Positions 35,138-47,100 of a stretch of 64,000 nt of DNA are shown here, piece after piece. The notes beneath the pieces are model-generated. The model was not told the DNA's origin. It searched no databases and was given only the letters and a program-made list of their open reading frames with translations. Positions within the stretch are counted from its first letter, which is position 1. Every line of letters begins with the position of its first letter. A program made the position numbers and the translations under genes. Source of the stretch: Manis javanica (lineage: Eukaryota; Chordata; Mammalia; Pholidota; Manidae); NCBI RefSeq assembly GCF_040802235.1, contig NC_133167.1, forward strand, positions 2,433,001 through 2,497,000, given 5' to 3'.

Positions 35138-38100
35138 GTGAGTGTGCGGCGGGCGGCAGGCGGGGGCCGTGCTGGGGCGCCGACCGCGGTCCCACCGCCG
35201 GGCTCGCTGATTACGTAATCTGGGGCCCGCGGCGGTTTCTCCAGCCCCCGGAGGCGCGGTCCGACAGGTTTTGGGGCCATTTGACTCCTTCTCGGCTTAA
35301 AACCGGCCTCGGGGAGTGAGTACTCTTATCCCCATTTTACAGACCAAGAAACTGACCTCACTAGAGGTTGGGCAACGTCACGACAGGGAGCTACGGGGGG
35401 ACTCCCGGCGGCTCTTCGGTGAGCCCTCCCTGTCCTCCCTCCCCGACACGGGGAGCGGCCGGGAAGAAGGCAGCCGATGGGCAGTGCGGCTGTCCGTGGG
35501 AACGTGAGGGCTGTTCGGGGGGCTGGCTTCCTGCTGCAGGCTGGCGGCCGGAGAGCCGACGTCTGCCGCTGGGGAGGGGCCGCTCACCGGCGCTGGTCTA
35601 GGAGCTTTCCCTGGACAGTCGTGGGTCCCCTGGGCTGGGTGAGCGGGGACCAGGGGACCTGTGCCAGGCCACAGCCGGAACCCTGTGGGCACGGAGGCTG
35701 CCCTGAGGTTCACTCCCTCCGCCTGCCCTTGACCTCCCTGTATTAATTGCCTCTCTCCTGATTGAGTAGAAGGGGTGGGGAGGGGCGGTCCCACCTTGGG
35801 ATGCCGCAGTTGTACCATACTTCGGGGCATACCTTGGCTGCCTGGCCCTGGACATGGACCAGGGGCCTGGTCGTGGCCTGCTTAACGAAGGCCAGGGTGC
35901 GGGATGACAATTCAATTGCCAGGGTCTTTGTAACCTACACAGAAGAAACCAGTTCAGAAAGGTGATCATGTGCACAGATAATGGAGCTGACCCCTTGCTT
36001 GACAGAGGAGGAAACTGAGTTCTCAAATGCAAGGCTAGTCACTCTGTGAGGTGGGTGAGTTAGATGAGAACAGGGCTCCTTTCTTAAAAGTGGGAACTAC
36101 GTGATAAGCCAGTGCAGGATGGCACCGTGGGTGTTCTCAGCTGTCACTGTCATCTTGGTATGATTCACGGTACAGAACTAACGCGGCCCTGGCTTTCTGT
36201 GGAGGCTGGGGCTGGGCGGGAAGGGGGAGCTGGCTGCTGCTGGGTGACTCAGCTCCCACATCTGGGCCTGTGTCCTATCTGTGCTGAGGGGCTGAGGTTA
36301 GGCGGTCTTCCAGTGGTTTCCCCGATGTCCTCTTGCCTCAGGTCATGTAGTGTTAACCCCGTGAGAGGCACGTCAGCCGTCAGCCGGCTTAGAAGGCAGT
36401 CGGAAGGGTTCCTCTCATTTGTACTATTTCTCATGCATACACTTAACTTTCAGAAAAATTCAGGTGGCACGCCTTTGTTTTTAAATGATGACGTAACTTT
36501 AGCAGGCCTCAGCAAACCTCGGGCTCTCTGAGGTCATTGCAAGGCTGGCAGGGCTGCTCCGCATTTAGCCCAAAGAGTGACACCGAAAACTACGTTATTT
36601 GGCAAAACTGACTAGAAACACACACCCCGCAGCTGTGTAATCACCCCGTGCCCCCACCCTCGTGGAAAGCTGACCCACCTGCCACCCAACAGAGGACCAG
36701 GAGGTCTGGACAGGGGCCTCCATCCAGCCCTCTGGGGCTCTACTGTTAGGCCCTCTTTCAACTCCTGATCTGGTTGGATGCACATCTGTAACGAGTTTGC
36801 TACTGTGTCTCCAGATCCAGAGCACATCAGAAGCAGCGGGTGACCGGCCGTGGCCACGTGGCTGTCGGAGGCAGGGTTCCACAGAGGAGCCCTTGAGGGA
36901 TCCTGTCGCTCTTCCTGGTGACAGAGGGGTGGGAACAGCTCGCTGGTCACCAGCACCCAGGGTGGCTCCGTCCCTGAATGCCGAGGCCAGCAACTGAGCT
37001 GACTACCCTGCCTGAGGACTGGCTTCAACCTAGTGCGTTGATGGTTGTCTCCCTGTATTTGAGGTTTTCAAAGGCAGAGTTGAGAGGATTGCAAGGGTCT
37101 TCGAGGGGCCAGGACAAGCCCCTCCCTGTACCTTCCTCCCTGCCATATTTCGACAGCCACAGTTACGTTTTCCCTGGTTACCCAGCCGTCGCCATGGAGA
37201 GCCCAGTGTTTGTTTAGCAGGACAAACATTTTCTCCAGATTACAACAGGCTGTCCTCAGGGAACCGGCTTGTACCAGGAAGTAGCAAACGTGCTGCACTA
37301 TCCTGGGTTGTAAAATGTGGCTGACAGGCTTCAGACACGGGGTGGACTGTGAGCTCCCTGTTATAAAGTGTGAGGACAGGCAGAGTCATTTAGGCTGTGA
37401 GAGGTCCGGCTGCAGTGACCCAGGCTCAGCGGTGGCTGGGAGGCCACCAGGGCCTCTGTGGGGCTGGCAGCTCTGGCTCCAGAGCTGGGTGCCAGGTACA
37501 CAGGTGTGCGCAGCTTGTGGACAGACAGGCCTTCTGACTGGGGACTTGCTGCCTGTTGTCTCATGCTTCTCTTTGAAAACTTCGATTGCCTTAGCTGTTG
37601 AACCGTCCCTGGTTTCTGGCTTCTGCAGAGAACATTCTCCCCCGAGTGGGAGAAGCTCTCACTACGACAGCAGTGGAGGGTGGGCCTGGGGAGCAGTCTG
37701 GGCTTTTGTTCCCAGTTTGGTTTTCTGTTTATATTGGAAACTATGAATATACGTGAAAGCAGAGAGGATGGTGTAATGGGCTCTCATGAACCTGTCAGCT
37801 GCTTTGGTGAGTTTCAGCTCTTGGCCCCTCTCCTTCCACCCCCCTCCTCCTTTTATGACGAGGCAGATCTCAGACCGTGAGCTCAGCTCAACTGCACTGT
37901 CTAAATAAATGTTCCTCTGTCCAGTCAAGGCAACCCTCACACGAGGGTGTGGCCCGGTGACTGGAGTCAGGGCTGCAACCTTAACTTCTTTTCTTGGTCT
38001 GAACATTCTCCGGGGCAGAGCCAATGCGGGCCCTCCGCGAAGGGAGCAGCCAGGGGGTCTCTAGGGACAGGCCACCTTGACTTTCCTGGGGTCCCTGGTG

Positions 38101-41100
38101 CTCTGGGCTGTGAGCATCTCCCCGCAAGGGTGGAAACAGGTTTCCGGGGGCTCCCTAGAACCCTGGGAGTGCTGGCAGGAACAGGCGCTCCCTAAGTGTT
38201 TGCATGAGGCAGGAGGCAAAGTCTGCTTTGTCTGGCACATGGGTTTTGCCAACTTGGCACAACGAGGTAGGTCCGTTAGAGCTGTGCACGCGGAGCTGTG
38301 CGCTCCTGGGATAGTGAGGACTGAGGTGGTTTGGTTTGGTTTCTTGCCCCACATTCCTGCCATGCTTGCCCAGGCCCCTTTGCAAAAAGATTTATCATCC
38401 ACCTAAGGTAATCCTGTGGCGTTCCCAGGGGCTGAGATGGAGAAGGACAGGAGCAGCTCTGAGGAGCTGATTGACATGCGCTGCTCCTCCCCCTCCCTTG
38501 CCCCCAGCACCATACTCAGGGAAGCCAAGTGCTGAGGCCTCTTCCAGAGGATGTCTTTATTGCTTGGGGTGGGGGTGGTCAGCTGAGCTCTTAGTCCTTT
38601 AAATATAAGCCAGAGACAGGTTTCGGGGCAATGAAATATCTCCTTTTTAGAAAACAATTACTTCTGTTACCCCATCTGTTTTCCTATAGTATTAGCAGTG
38701 ATGGTAAAAGATGTCGGAGGCTTCCTGCACCGCAAACACTTTGCACAGGATGTGTGCCATTTACCTCCCAGCAGCCAGCAGGAGGCAGGCACCACGCTGC
38801 CCAGCTCACAGATGAGCAGGCAGCTCTGGGGAGGCGGGGAGCTTGCCGAGGCCACACCACCGTCCAGGGGCCACTTGCTTAACTGCGCTGCCTTCATGAC
38901 TCTCTCAGCACAAAGGCCCAGCTGCTTGTGTGAGGATGCCTGTGGGATGATGGGTGGTGTCTGGCACGCAGAGTGAAAGAACGCCTTCAGCGCCCTGGGC
39001 AACGCCAGCCACTGTACCACAGACACAGCCCCCAGGAGGTCCCTCGCTTCCACCCTGCAAACCCGTTAAAGTTTAAGTCAGCTCTTGTGCACAGAGCTCT
39101 CTGGCAGATGCCCATCTCGCTCAGATGAAGCAGGGGCCTGCTTTGCCTTTGGAAGGCATCACGTGATTGGGCTCATGTCCCCTCCTGGCCTTGGCCTTGG
39201 CCACTCTGCTCCAGACTCATCCGACTTCCTCAAACAGCTGCCTCAGGACCTTTGCATGCTCACTTCTCTCAGCCTACCCTAATTTGGGTTCTCTTAAAAG
39301 CAGGGCCCAGGCCGAAGCTAAATGCTAGATAGCACTTTATTAGGAGGTATAATCCCAGGACAGCAAGAGTAAGGGAAAACAGAAGTGAGGAAGAAAAGGC
39401 TAGGACACCCCACTGCCAGGATGTCCTGCTGCTGTGACACCCCACTGCCAGGATGTCCCACTGCCAGGATGCCCCACTGCCAGGATGTCCCACTGCCAGG
39501 ATGCCCCACTGCCACGATGCCCTGCTGCCGGGATGCCCCACTGCCCGGACGCCCCACTGCCAGGACGCCCCACTGCCAGGATGCCCCGCTGCCAGGATGC
39601 CCCGCTGCCGGGACGCCCCACTGCCCGGACGCCCCACTACCCGGACGCCCCACTGCCAGGATGCCCCGCTCCCAGGATCCCCCACTGAGGGATGGCCTTG
39701 CTTCGCAGACACCCAGCTGGTCTCTCAGGGCCTTGGGGTCTCCTCAGAAAGTCTGTCCAAAGAAAAAAAGGAAGGAAGGCCAGAAAGAAAAGCTTCAGAA
39801 CTCCATTTGAGGGAAGGACAGGGAAGGGCTTCATCTGCTGACCTCTTCCTCTCTCGCACTCCCCGTGGCCAAAGTTCACCCCAGGGAGTGTGTTCTCTCT
39901 TGGGCCCAGTTGCTTCCCTGGGCCCTTTGGCAGCAGCTGGGTAAGCGAGGGCCCACGTGGTGTGACTCTTCACCCAAGGCCACACGTGGCCGCACAGCCA
40001 GACTCCTGGCAGCCTCAGGTGTGAAGCCAGGAGGCCCACGTGGGGTATGGCCAGTGATGGCTGGGGAGGAGTCAGCGGCCACAGCCTAGGAGAGACTGAG
40101 GCTCAGTACTCTGAATCAGCACCACACACTGGGCCCAGGTATGAGGTCAGATGCCACCTATGCATGGGCCTTGCCTGGCACCCTCCCTGGCACCAGCCCT
40201 CCCACACACCTCCCAACCCCTGCTCTGTCCCTTTCTTCAGCAAGCAGCTCTTACATTAACCTACTCTGTACACTTGACCCTTGGACCACATGGGTTTGAA
40301 CTGCGTGGTTCCTCTTACAGGTGGATTTTTTCCAGCAAATACAGTACCATACGATAAATGTATTTTATCTAATTTGATTTTCTTAGTAACATGTCCTTTT
40401 CTCGGGTTTATATTAATGTGAGAATACAGTATATAATACATACAACATACAAAATACATGTTTGTTGACTGTTAATGTTATCAGTAAGTCTCCTAGTCAA
40501 CAGTAGGCGGTTAGTAGTTACGTTTTGGGGGCATCAAAAGTTATACAGGGTTTTCAACTGTGTGTGGGGTGTCAGCACCCCAACCCCTGCACTGTTTAAG
40601 GGTCGGTGGTGTGCTCTTCCCCTGCTCACGGTCTTTGTCCCGCTGCAGAGTGATCCCCGTGGGGGAGGAGAGAGGACCGGCCTCTTCTCGGCGGTGACGC
40701 CGGCCCTCTGTACCCAGCGCGGTAAGCGCAAGTTAATGCAGAGCAGTGCCTAGGTCGGTATGAGCAAGGTGCCAGCCCTGCTTAAGTGCCACCTGTTATT
40801 TTATTTTTTTGCTCCTTACTTCTCTGTGACCTGTGTCTTCATGGCCTAGAATCTTCCGTGCTGGTGTGGCTGGTCCTCCTCTTTTTGGTGGGACCCCAGT
40901 ATCCCACAGTGGAGAAGTCCCTGGCTCTGTGCCTCAGCAATGAGTGCCAGGTCCCGGGGTTACAGCAGGGGCAGCTGACAGCTATAACACGGCCGTGTGC
41001 AGGCTGACAGTGTCAGTGCCTTGAAGGAGAGCAGACAGGGGAGCAGAGCTGATGGGGGGTGTCTGTGCAGAGGGACCCGCCCCCGTGTGCAGGCTGAGTG

Positions 41101-44100
41101 CGAGATGGAGGAGAGGAGATGCCCGGGGTGCAGCAGGTGGCCTCGCGGAGCTGTAGACCCTCGTGCAGACCAGGGCCACACTCTGAGTGGGGGAGCAGAG
41201 AGGGTCTCCCTCACTGTGTGGCCTGGTGCACACCAGGTGGGGCAGGACGCCCATTTTGGAAGTTGAGGCTGGTGCCTGGCTAGGATGGTCATGGTGGGCA
41301 AGGTGCCCAGGACAGATGCCAGTAGCCCCCTGCTGATGGTCCTTTCTGGGTTTTTACCGCTCCATGCACCCTGCTCACACATCCTTGTGCACAGGGAGGG
41401 GGCATTCCCATGGAATAGCTTCCTAGGTGTGTAAAGGGGTGTGGATTATAAAGGTTGCCGGACACGCCCAGAGTCCCTTCCGGAAGGACTTTCTTAGCAC
41501 ACCTCACCGCCAGGTGCCATCAGCCCTGCTAATGACCCCCATTCCCCACCAACCTGCACACACAGCTGGCTACACCGAGGGTACGAGTCTTACTGTTCCC
41601 TTAACCCTGACTATACCCTCCCATGTGGTGCCTTCACCAAGCTCTCCACTGGCTTGAGCGGGCATCTGCCTCCTGCCAGGACCACCACCCTGGGTACTCC
41701 TTTCCCCGGGACATGACCCTCCTGTCCTTGGGTCCTTGGGCCCCAGGCTCTGGTCAGATGCTTCCTGCCCTGCATGCTCAGCCTTCGCTCAGCCCCTTCC
41801 TCTCTTCTAGGGTCACTGTGAAAGCTTAGCGCTGGTCTCGCCTCCACCCACCTGCCCGCGAAGCACCAGGCTAAGCTTCTGTCTAACGCAGCAGGGACGA
41901 TGTGTCCAAAGCAAACTAAGTTACCTGAGTCTGGTACTCAAAATGCTTCTGTGGCTCCTAGTTACCTGGAGAAAGTGTAGACTCCATGCCAGCTTCGTGC
42001 CAGTCCCTGTCCCCTCCACAGCCCACCTGTGTGCTCCTTAGCGCTCGACAGCCTGTGGTGCCCAGATCCTTGGGCAGCTAGCAGGGCTTCCACCCTCTGC
42101 CCTCAGCCTTCTCTCTCCCCATGTGCCCCCTGCCTGGAGCCTGGTTTTGGGGTCCCCCTGCACACAGCCGGTTTGTGTGTCCCCATAACTTGCAAGGGCC
42201 AAGGTCTCTGAACCCCGCAGCTCCCCCACATCACCTAGGGGGGTTGTAAAATGCAGGCTCCTAGGCCCTGCCAGCCGTTCAGTGGGAATCTGCATTTTCC
42301 CCAAGCTCCTTGCTAGGCGGTGATCGTCCGCGCCCTTGTCTCCTGAGTATGCGGGAGGTCAGCAGCAGCCCCGTGTGTGGGCTGGGGCCTTCCAAACTCT
42401 TGGCAGGCTGGAGCTCAGTGGATAGGGGCAGAGAATTCTCTGCCTGCCCCAGACTTTGCTAATTTGGCGAATCCGGTGGGGCGCCCCACGGGGGACTGCA
42501 TCTCATGCCTGAGGCTGTTACTCTCTTTTACAGCCTCATTCAGGGAGCAGCATGAATGAATACGCTGTGTGTCTCCCCGGCCCCAGGAACCCCACCAAGA
42601 AGCTGGTGGAGCCCAAGGCCAGCCCAGCCCTGCTCCAGGAAGACGTCAACATGAGCAGTGGCTCCAGTGGAAACGAAGGCGCCAAAAACTGCTCCACAGG
42701 CCGGGGTTCGCGGGGCAGCAACTGTGAAGGCCACGGCAAGGAGCTGGGGTCACTGGGGGAGCCTCCCGCCCCCCACCAGGGGTGCGTGCAGCCCTGGCCC
42801 AGCCCGACGAGGCGGGTCGTTTGTGTTCCCTGTGACTCCCTCTGGTGTAATTTGATTGCTTTTGCAGTCTTCAAATCTTGATTATCAAGTTTTTCAAAAT
42901 TTTTGAAACTCTTATTAACTCAGAATAACTAAAATGTGCTAAGGTCTGTCCTTCCTTGTAAGGATACCACCGTTGAATTTGAGTCTCCAGTTGCCCATAG
43001 GTAGATGGTGAATGTCAGGAGATCTTGGGAGGCAGAAAAGTCAGGTGACCCGTAACAGCAGCGCTTTACAGAAGTGAACTTGTCTTTGAGGCATGGGTTT
43101 CCATCTCTCAATACTTGGTTTGGCTGGTACCTGAAGATTTTATGACCCAGTTTTATCTGGACTGTGTATCTTTAAAGTTGTCCTACGATGGCATAATCCC
43201 GCGTGTTGTCACTGGTTGGGTGGGGAAGTGGATGGAGCACAGGGTGAGCTCTGCTTTTATTTCTTGTGCTTATAGTCCAGATGCCTTTAGCCTAATGATG
43301 GCGAAGTCTGAACACCACCCATCTACAAGCAGCTGCAGGTAAGGCTGATTAGGACTCCCTGGATTTAGAGACTTTAGAGAAATCAAAAGATTGGTTATTG
43401 GTGGTTAGTTTTGGGGGTGATGTGACTTTTTCAGGCTTCAGCCAAAGCCTGCTGGTTTGTGCAGCCGTTTCACCTGTAGACCTGGCCATGCCCTTTCCCA
43501 CTCCAGTGGTCCCCATGGCCTGCTTGGAGCCCCTGATGTTGCTCTGGATCCGTGGCTCCTCCCACTTTATCTGACAGACCTTGTCTGCGTGCTAGGCATG
43601 TTCCTCATGAACATTCCTCACCCTTCTTAATATCTGTAACAAGTGTACCCATAATCTCCTGTCCACGGATACTTTCATATCATGGCCGGAGCCAAATCCA
43701 GCTCTCAGTCCTGGGCACGTGGGCCCTTGGCCGAGGCCCAGAGACATGATTCCCATCGATGTCTCTGCACCCTGTGCCTTAAACAGCCCATCTCCTTCAG
43801 CAGGTGCCCGCCTGTTCTGTGCTCCTCCCATCCCTGTATCCCTACATTTGGAGGTCATTCCTATAAATCTCCTTACCTCTGCCAGGCCTTCCCGCCCATC
43901 GCCCACGTCCATGCCCCAGGAAGCCCACCACTGTCTCTGTACTCCCATGCACTTTCTGTCTGAGACAGGGCAGGAGGCACAGCCCAGTGATGCAGTCTGC
44001 TCAGCCAGACTGCGGGTCCACCTGCCGGCCTCGCGCCCTCATGGGGGAGAATCCTGGCTGGGGGCTTCTGCCGTATTCACTTAGGTTAGGGCAGTGTTCA

Positions 44101-47100
44101 CCACCGGGGGCAATTTGTCTCCATGCAAGACGTGTGGCAATGGCAGGAGACATTTGGGATGTCATGGCTGGCGAGGGTGTGCTGGCCTCTATCGGGTGAG
44201 GCCAGGGATGCCACAGAGAACTGTGCCAGCCAGAGTGTCCCAGTGCCCTGCTTGGATCCGGACGAGAGGCACGGCAAAGGGGCACTCAGGTGCTGGCATC
44301 TGTCTGCCTCTTTCCCTCAGTGAGCAGTCTGCCAGGGCAGACACACATGAAGAACTGATAAAAACGCTGAAGGAGCTGAAAGTCCACCTCCCTGCAGACA
44401 AGAAGGCCAGAGGGAAAGCCAGCACGCTGGCGACCTTGAAGTACGCCCTGCAGAGCGTGAAGCAAGTGAGAGGTACGTTGGCTCGTGCACTTGTTCCGAA
44501 CCTAAAGAGACGAGTCTCCAGTGCCCCCCGAGTACAGCTTAGACTGTGCTGACTTTCTGCAACTCCGTCCTGAAAGAGCAGAAGGAGCTTAGAGACCTTA
44601 GGAAATCACAATTGATCGGAAGCCTCAATTCATTGGAAGTTTTCTATTGACTTTTGGAGAAAAAAAAAAAGCAGGTAAAAAACTAGCTGATAAAAGAAAC
44701 CTATTTACAATGGAAAGGTTTAGTGCTCTGGGCTGGGACAGCTGGCGTTTAGGGGAGGCCAGCCCTTCCTGGTGTCGTGCTCTGACCCGAGACAGGTCAT
44801 GCTCTCCCAGGCGCTGGCCTCCGCAAGGCTGGGCAAGGAGGGCGGCTCAGGTGGAGCGAGGTGGGACGTCGCTCAGCATTTCGCGAGAGCTTACCACACC
44901 AGGAGGAAAGAACGTGAAGGGATGGGGGGCGGGTGTCAGCGGGTATTTCCTTCAAGGACCGTATCTGAGAGCTTCCCCACGCAAGACCTCCCTGGCCAGT
45001 TCTCTCAACTTGGCGGGTGGAAAGGGCACAGCACCCCTTTCTACCATGGGGACACATAGCAGCTCCCCAACCTGCAGTTCCTGCTTCCACGTAGGGCAGT
45101 GTTTGGGCTTCAGTGGCAGACAGCAGCATTTGAGCTTTTAGGCTGGTCAGTGGAATATACTAAGGCCTCCGTCTGAGAACACATGCACCCTCTTTGTACA
45201 CACAGAGCAGGGCCTGTGAGCAAGCCGTGCATGTGCTGAAATACCAGCCATTGGGCTCAGATACCTTACATCTCCCTAAACGCCAAGGCCCTTAAAATCC
45301 TGCAGGAGAGTTCAGTCTTCCTTCATTTTCTCCTGTGACTGTACCCTTTCCGCGCAGGGGCCCCAACCCTATCTTCTCGGTCTCAGGTAACTGCAGGTGC
45401 CTGTTGCCAGGACAGTAAGGCACACCCTGCCCTGGACGAGGCACAAGCATTTCCAGTCCTTAAAATCATGGTCACAGAGCCACACTATGGACAGTCAGTG
45501 TCTTCTGGTGTTTGGACACCTAAGTCCCATGCGGTTGGCTGGAGATCTGCACCAGGCATGGAAGGGTGGGCTCTTGGGGCCCAGGTGCTGGCCCGTGGGC
45601 ACCCTCTCCAGCCCAGAGCTTCTCTGCAGGCTCCCTAGGTGTGGCTGTTGCATGAGGGTCAAAACAGTAAAAAGGGACCACGTGATCGGCCAGCCTGCCC
45701 CAGGTGCACGCGCTCTGCAGGGCAAGGTGGTTCTCTGGCAGTGGGTGGTGCCAGCACGCCTCCCTGGGGCTGCCCCCACCCTCAGGAGGCCTCGGTGGGC
45801 AGCATGGCAAAGGTCCTCCCTCAGCAGCCCACCGAGGGCAGCAGGCCAAGAGCTGGTGCTGCCGGTCAGTGCTGCTAGGGCCTGAAATGCCAGCTGAGAA
45901 TCTGGTGATCCTGGGGGTGTGCCTCCCGCTGGAGAGGGCACAGCCCTGAGGGCACCTGTGGGAGGCGGCCCCTTCTGGAAGGAGGCACTGCAGGGGGAGG
46001 CTGTTGTGTGTGGGTGGCTGCTCCACCCGGGTGGCTGTCCGTCTGGGTGTGCCCTTCCTGGCATCTGCAGTGACGTGAGAACTCGGGAGGCCAGCCCACC
46101 CTGAGATGGATGGCGGTTCCTACCCTTCCCAGCAGCTGGGACTTGACTTGAAAGTATATTCAGAAGCCGACCAGTTCCTGGGTTTAGTTGGTGGGGAAAT
46201 CTAAAGCAGATAAGACCCGAGCCTTGGGATCCAAAGGGCCCACAGGGCTTGGCAGGATCCCAGGTCAAACTCTGGGACGAGTCCTGGGGCCACCCACCTG
46301 ATGGCTCCCCCGGAGGCGGGGCCGGCTGTGGCCGGGGTCCGGCGCCCCCTAGCTGTGCGGGACACCCAGGACGAGTGGCTCTCATCCTCAGGGTCTCTCT
46401 GGGCAGTTTGCTCCTGCCTGTGTTTCTAAGCGGCAGATTCTGTCTGGGTGGGAGTGTCTGGCCCAGGCCACTGAGAGAGGCAGACGCAGGGGTGGCCATG
46501 GCTGTCACATCATGATTAATGGGGTTAGATAGAACTCTGTGTCCATATTATTAAAATAACCTGTATTTATCATTTAAAAATTCTGTAATCAAAGTCTGAT
46601 TTTTCAGGGAAAAGGCAGATTTCTGGGTTTTACATTTCTCTGCATTCTGTCCCCTCAGTGTCCCAGGGCTATAATTTGCATGCCCCCTTTTTCATGAGCA
46701 ACAGTTAGGAAACTTCTCTGCTCCCTCTGGTCTCCTGCTGAGAGTGAGCCATCTCTCGTGCAGCCAACGAGGAGTACTACCAGCTGCTGATGGCCTCCGA
46801 GAGCCACCCCTGCAGCGCCAGCGTGCCCTCTTACACCATCGAGGACATAGAGAGCGTCACCTCTGAGTTCGTGGTGAAGAATGCGGTCAGTGTCTTACGG
46901 GAGTGAAATCTTCCCCTGGAAGGTTTGCGGGTGGCACGAGATCTGCACTGGGGCAGGCTAGCCACACTGCTGCGGCCAGTGGCTTTATGGCAATAGAGGC
47001 TGGGGTTTCAGGAAATGAGTCAGCACTTCCAAAAACTCGTGAGTCAGTGGTTCAGAAGCAGCAGCTGTGGTGCAGACTAATATTATTCTCTGTGAGAGGT

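Larger units (their letters stand above)
34530..35600 (+). promoter_or_regulatory. PER2: PER2 CpG-island promoter
   Basis: A GC- and CpG-rich block around non-coding exon 1. Inside are two inverted-CCAAT-type boxes reading GCCAATGG (CCAAT at 34904 and 34968), an E'-box and D-box matches listed separately, and no TATA box. The order CCAAT, E'-box, exon 1 is that of mammalian PER2 promoters. Confidence 0.85.
35138..42533. other. PER2 intron 1
   Basis: A 7.4-kb intron. It starts in the CpG island and holds a MIR fragment near 35315, several CACGTG E-boxes, a second MIR at 38.7 kb, a 16-bp minisatellite, a Tigger element, an L2-like part near 41.9 kb, a MER5-like piece and a possible extra exon (all listed separately). 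Confidence 0.9.

Noticed and set aside
39269..39944. Several open frames over the minisatellite on both strands
   Set aside because: They are translations of the 16-bp repeat, not a gene.
45495..46508. 337-codon minus-strand open frame in PER2 intron 4
   Set aside because: Pro/Gly/Ser-rich translation without known similarity, in a GC-rich intron; no splice or promoter support.
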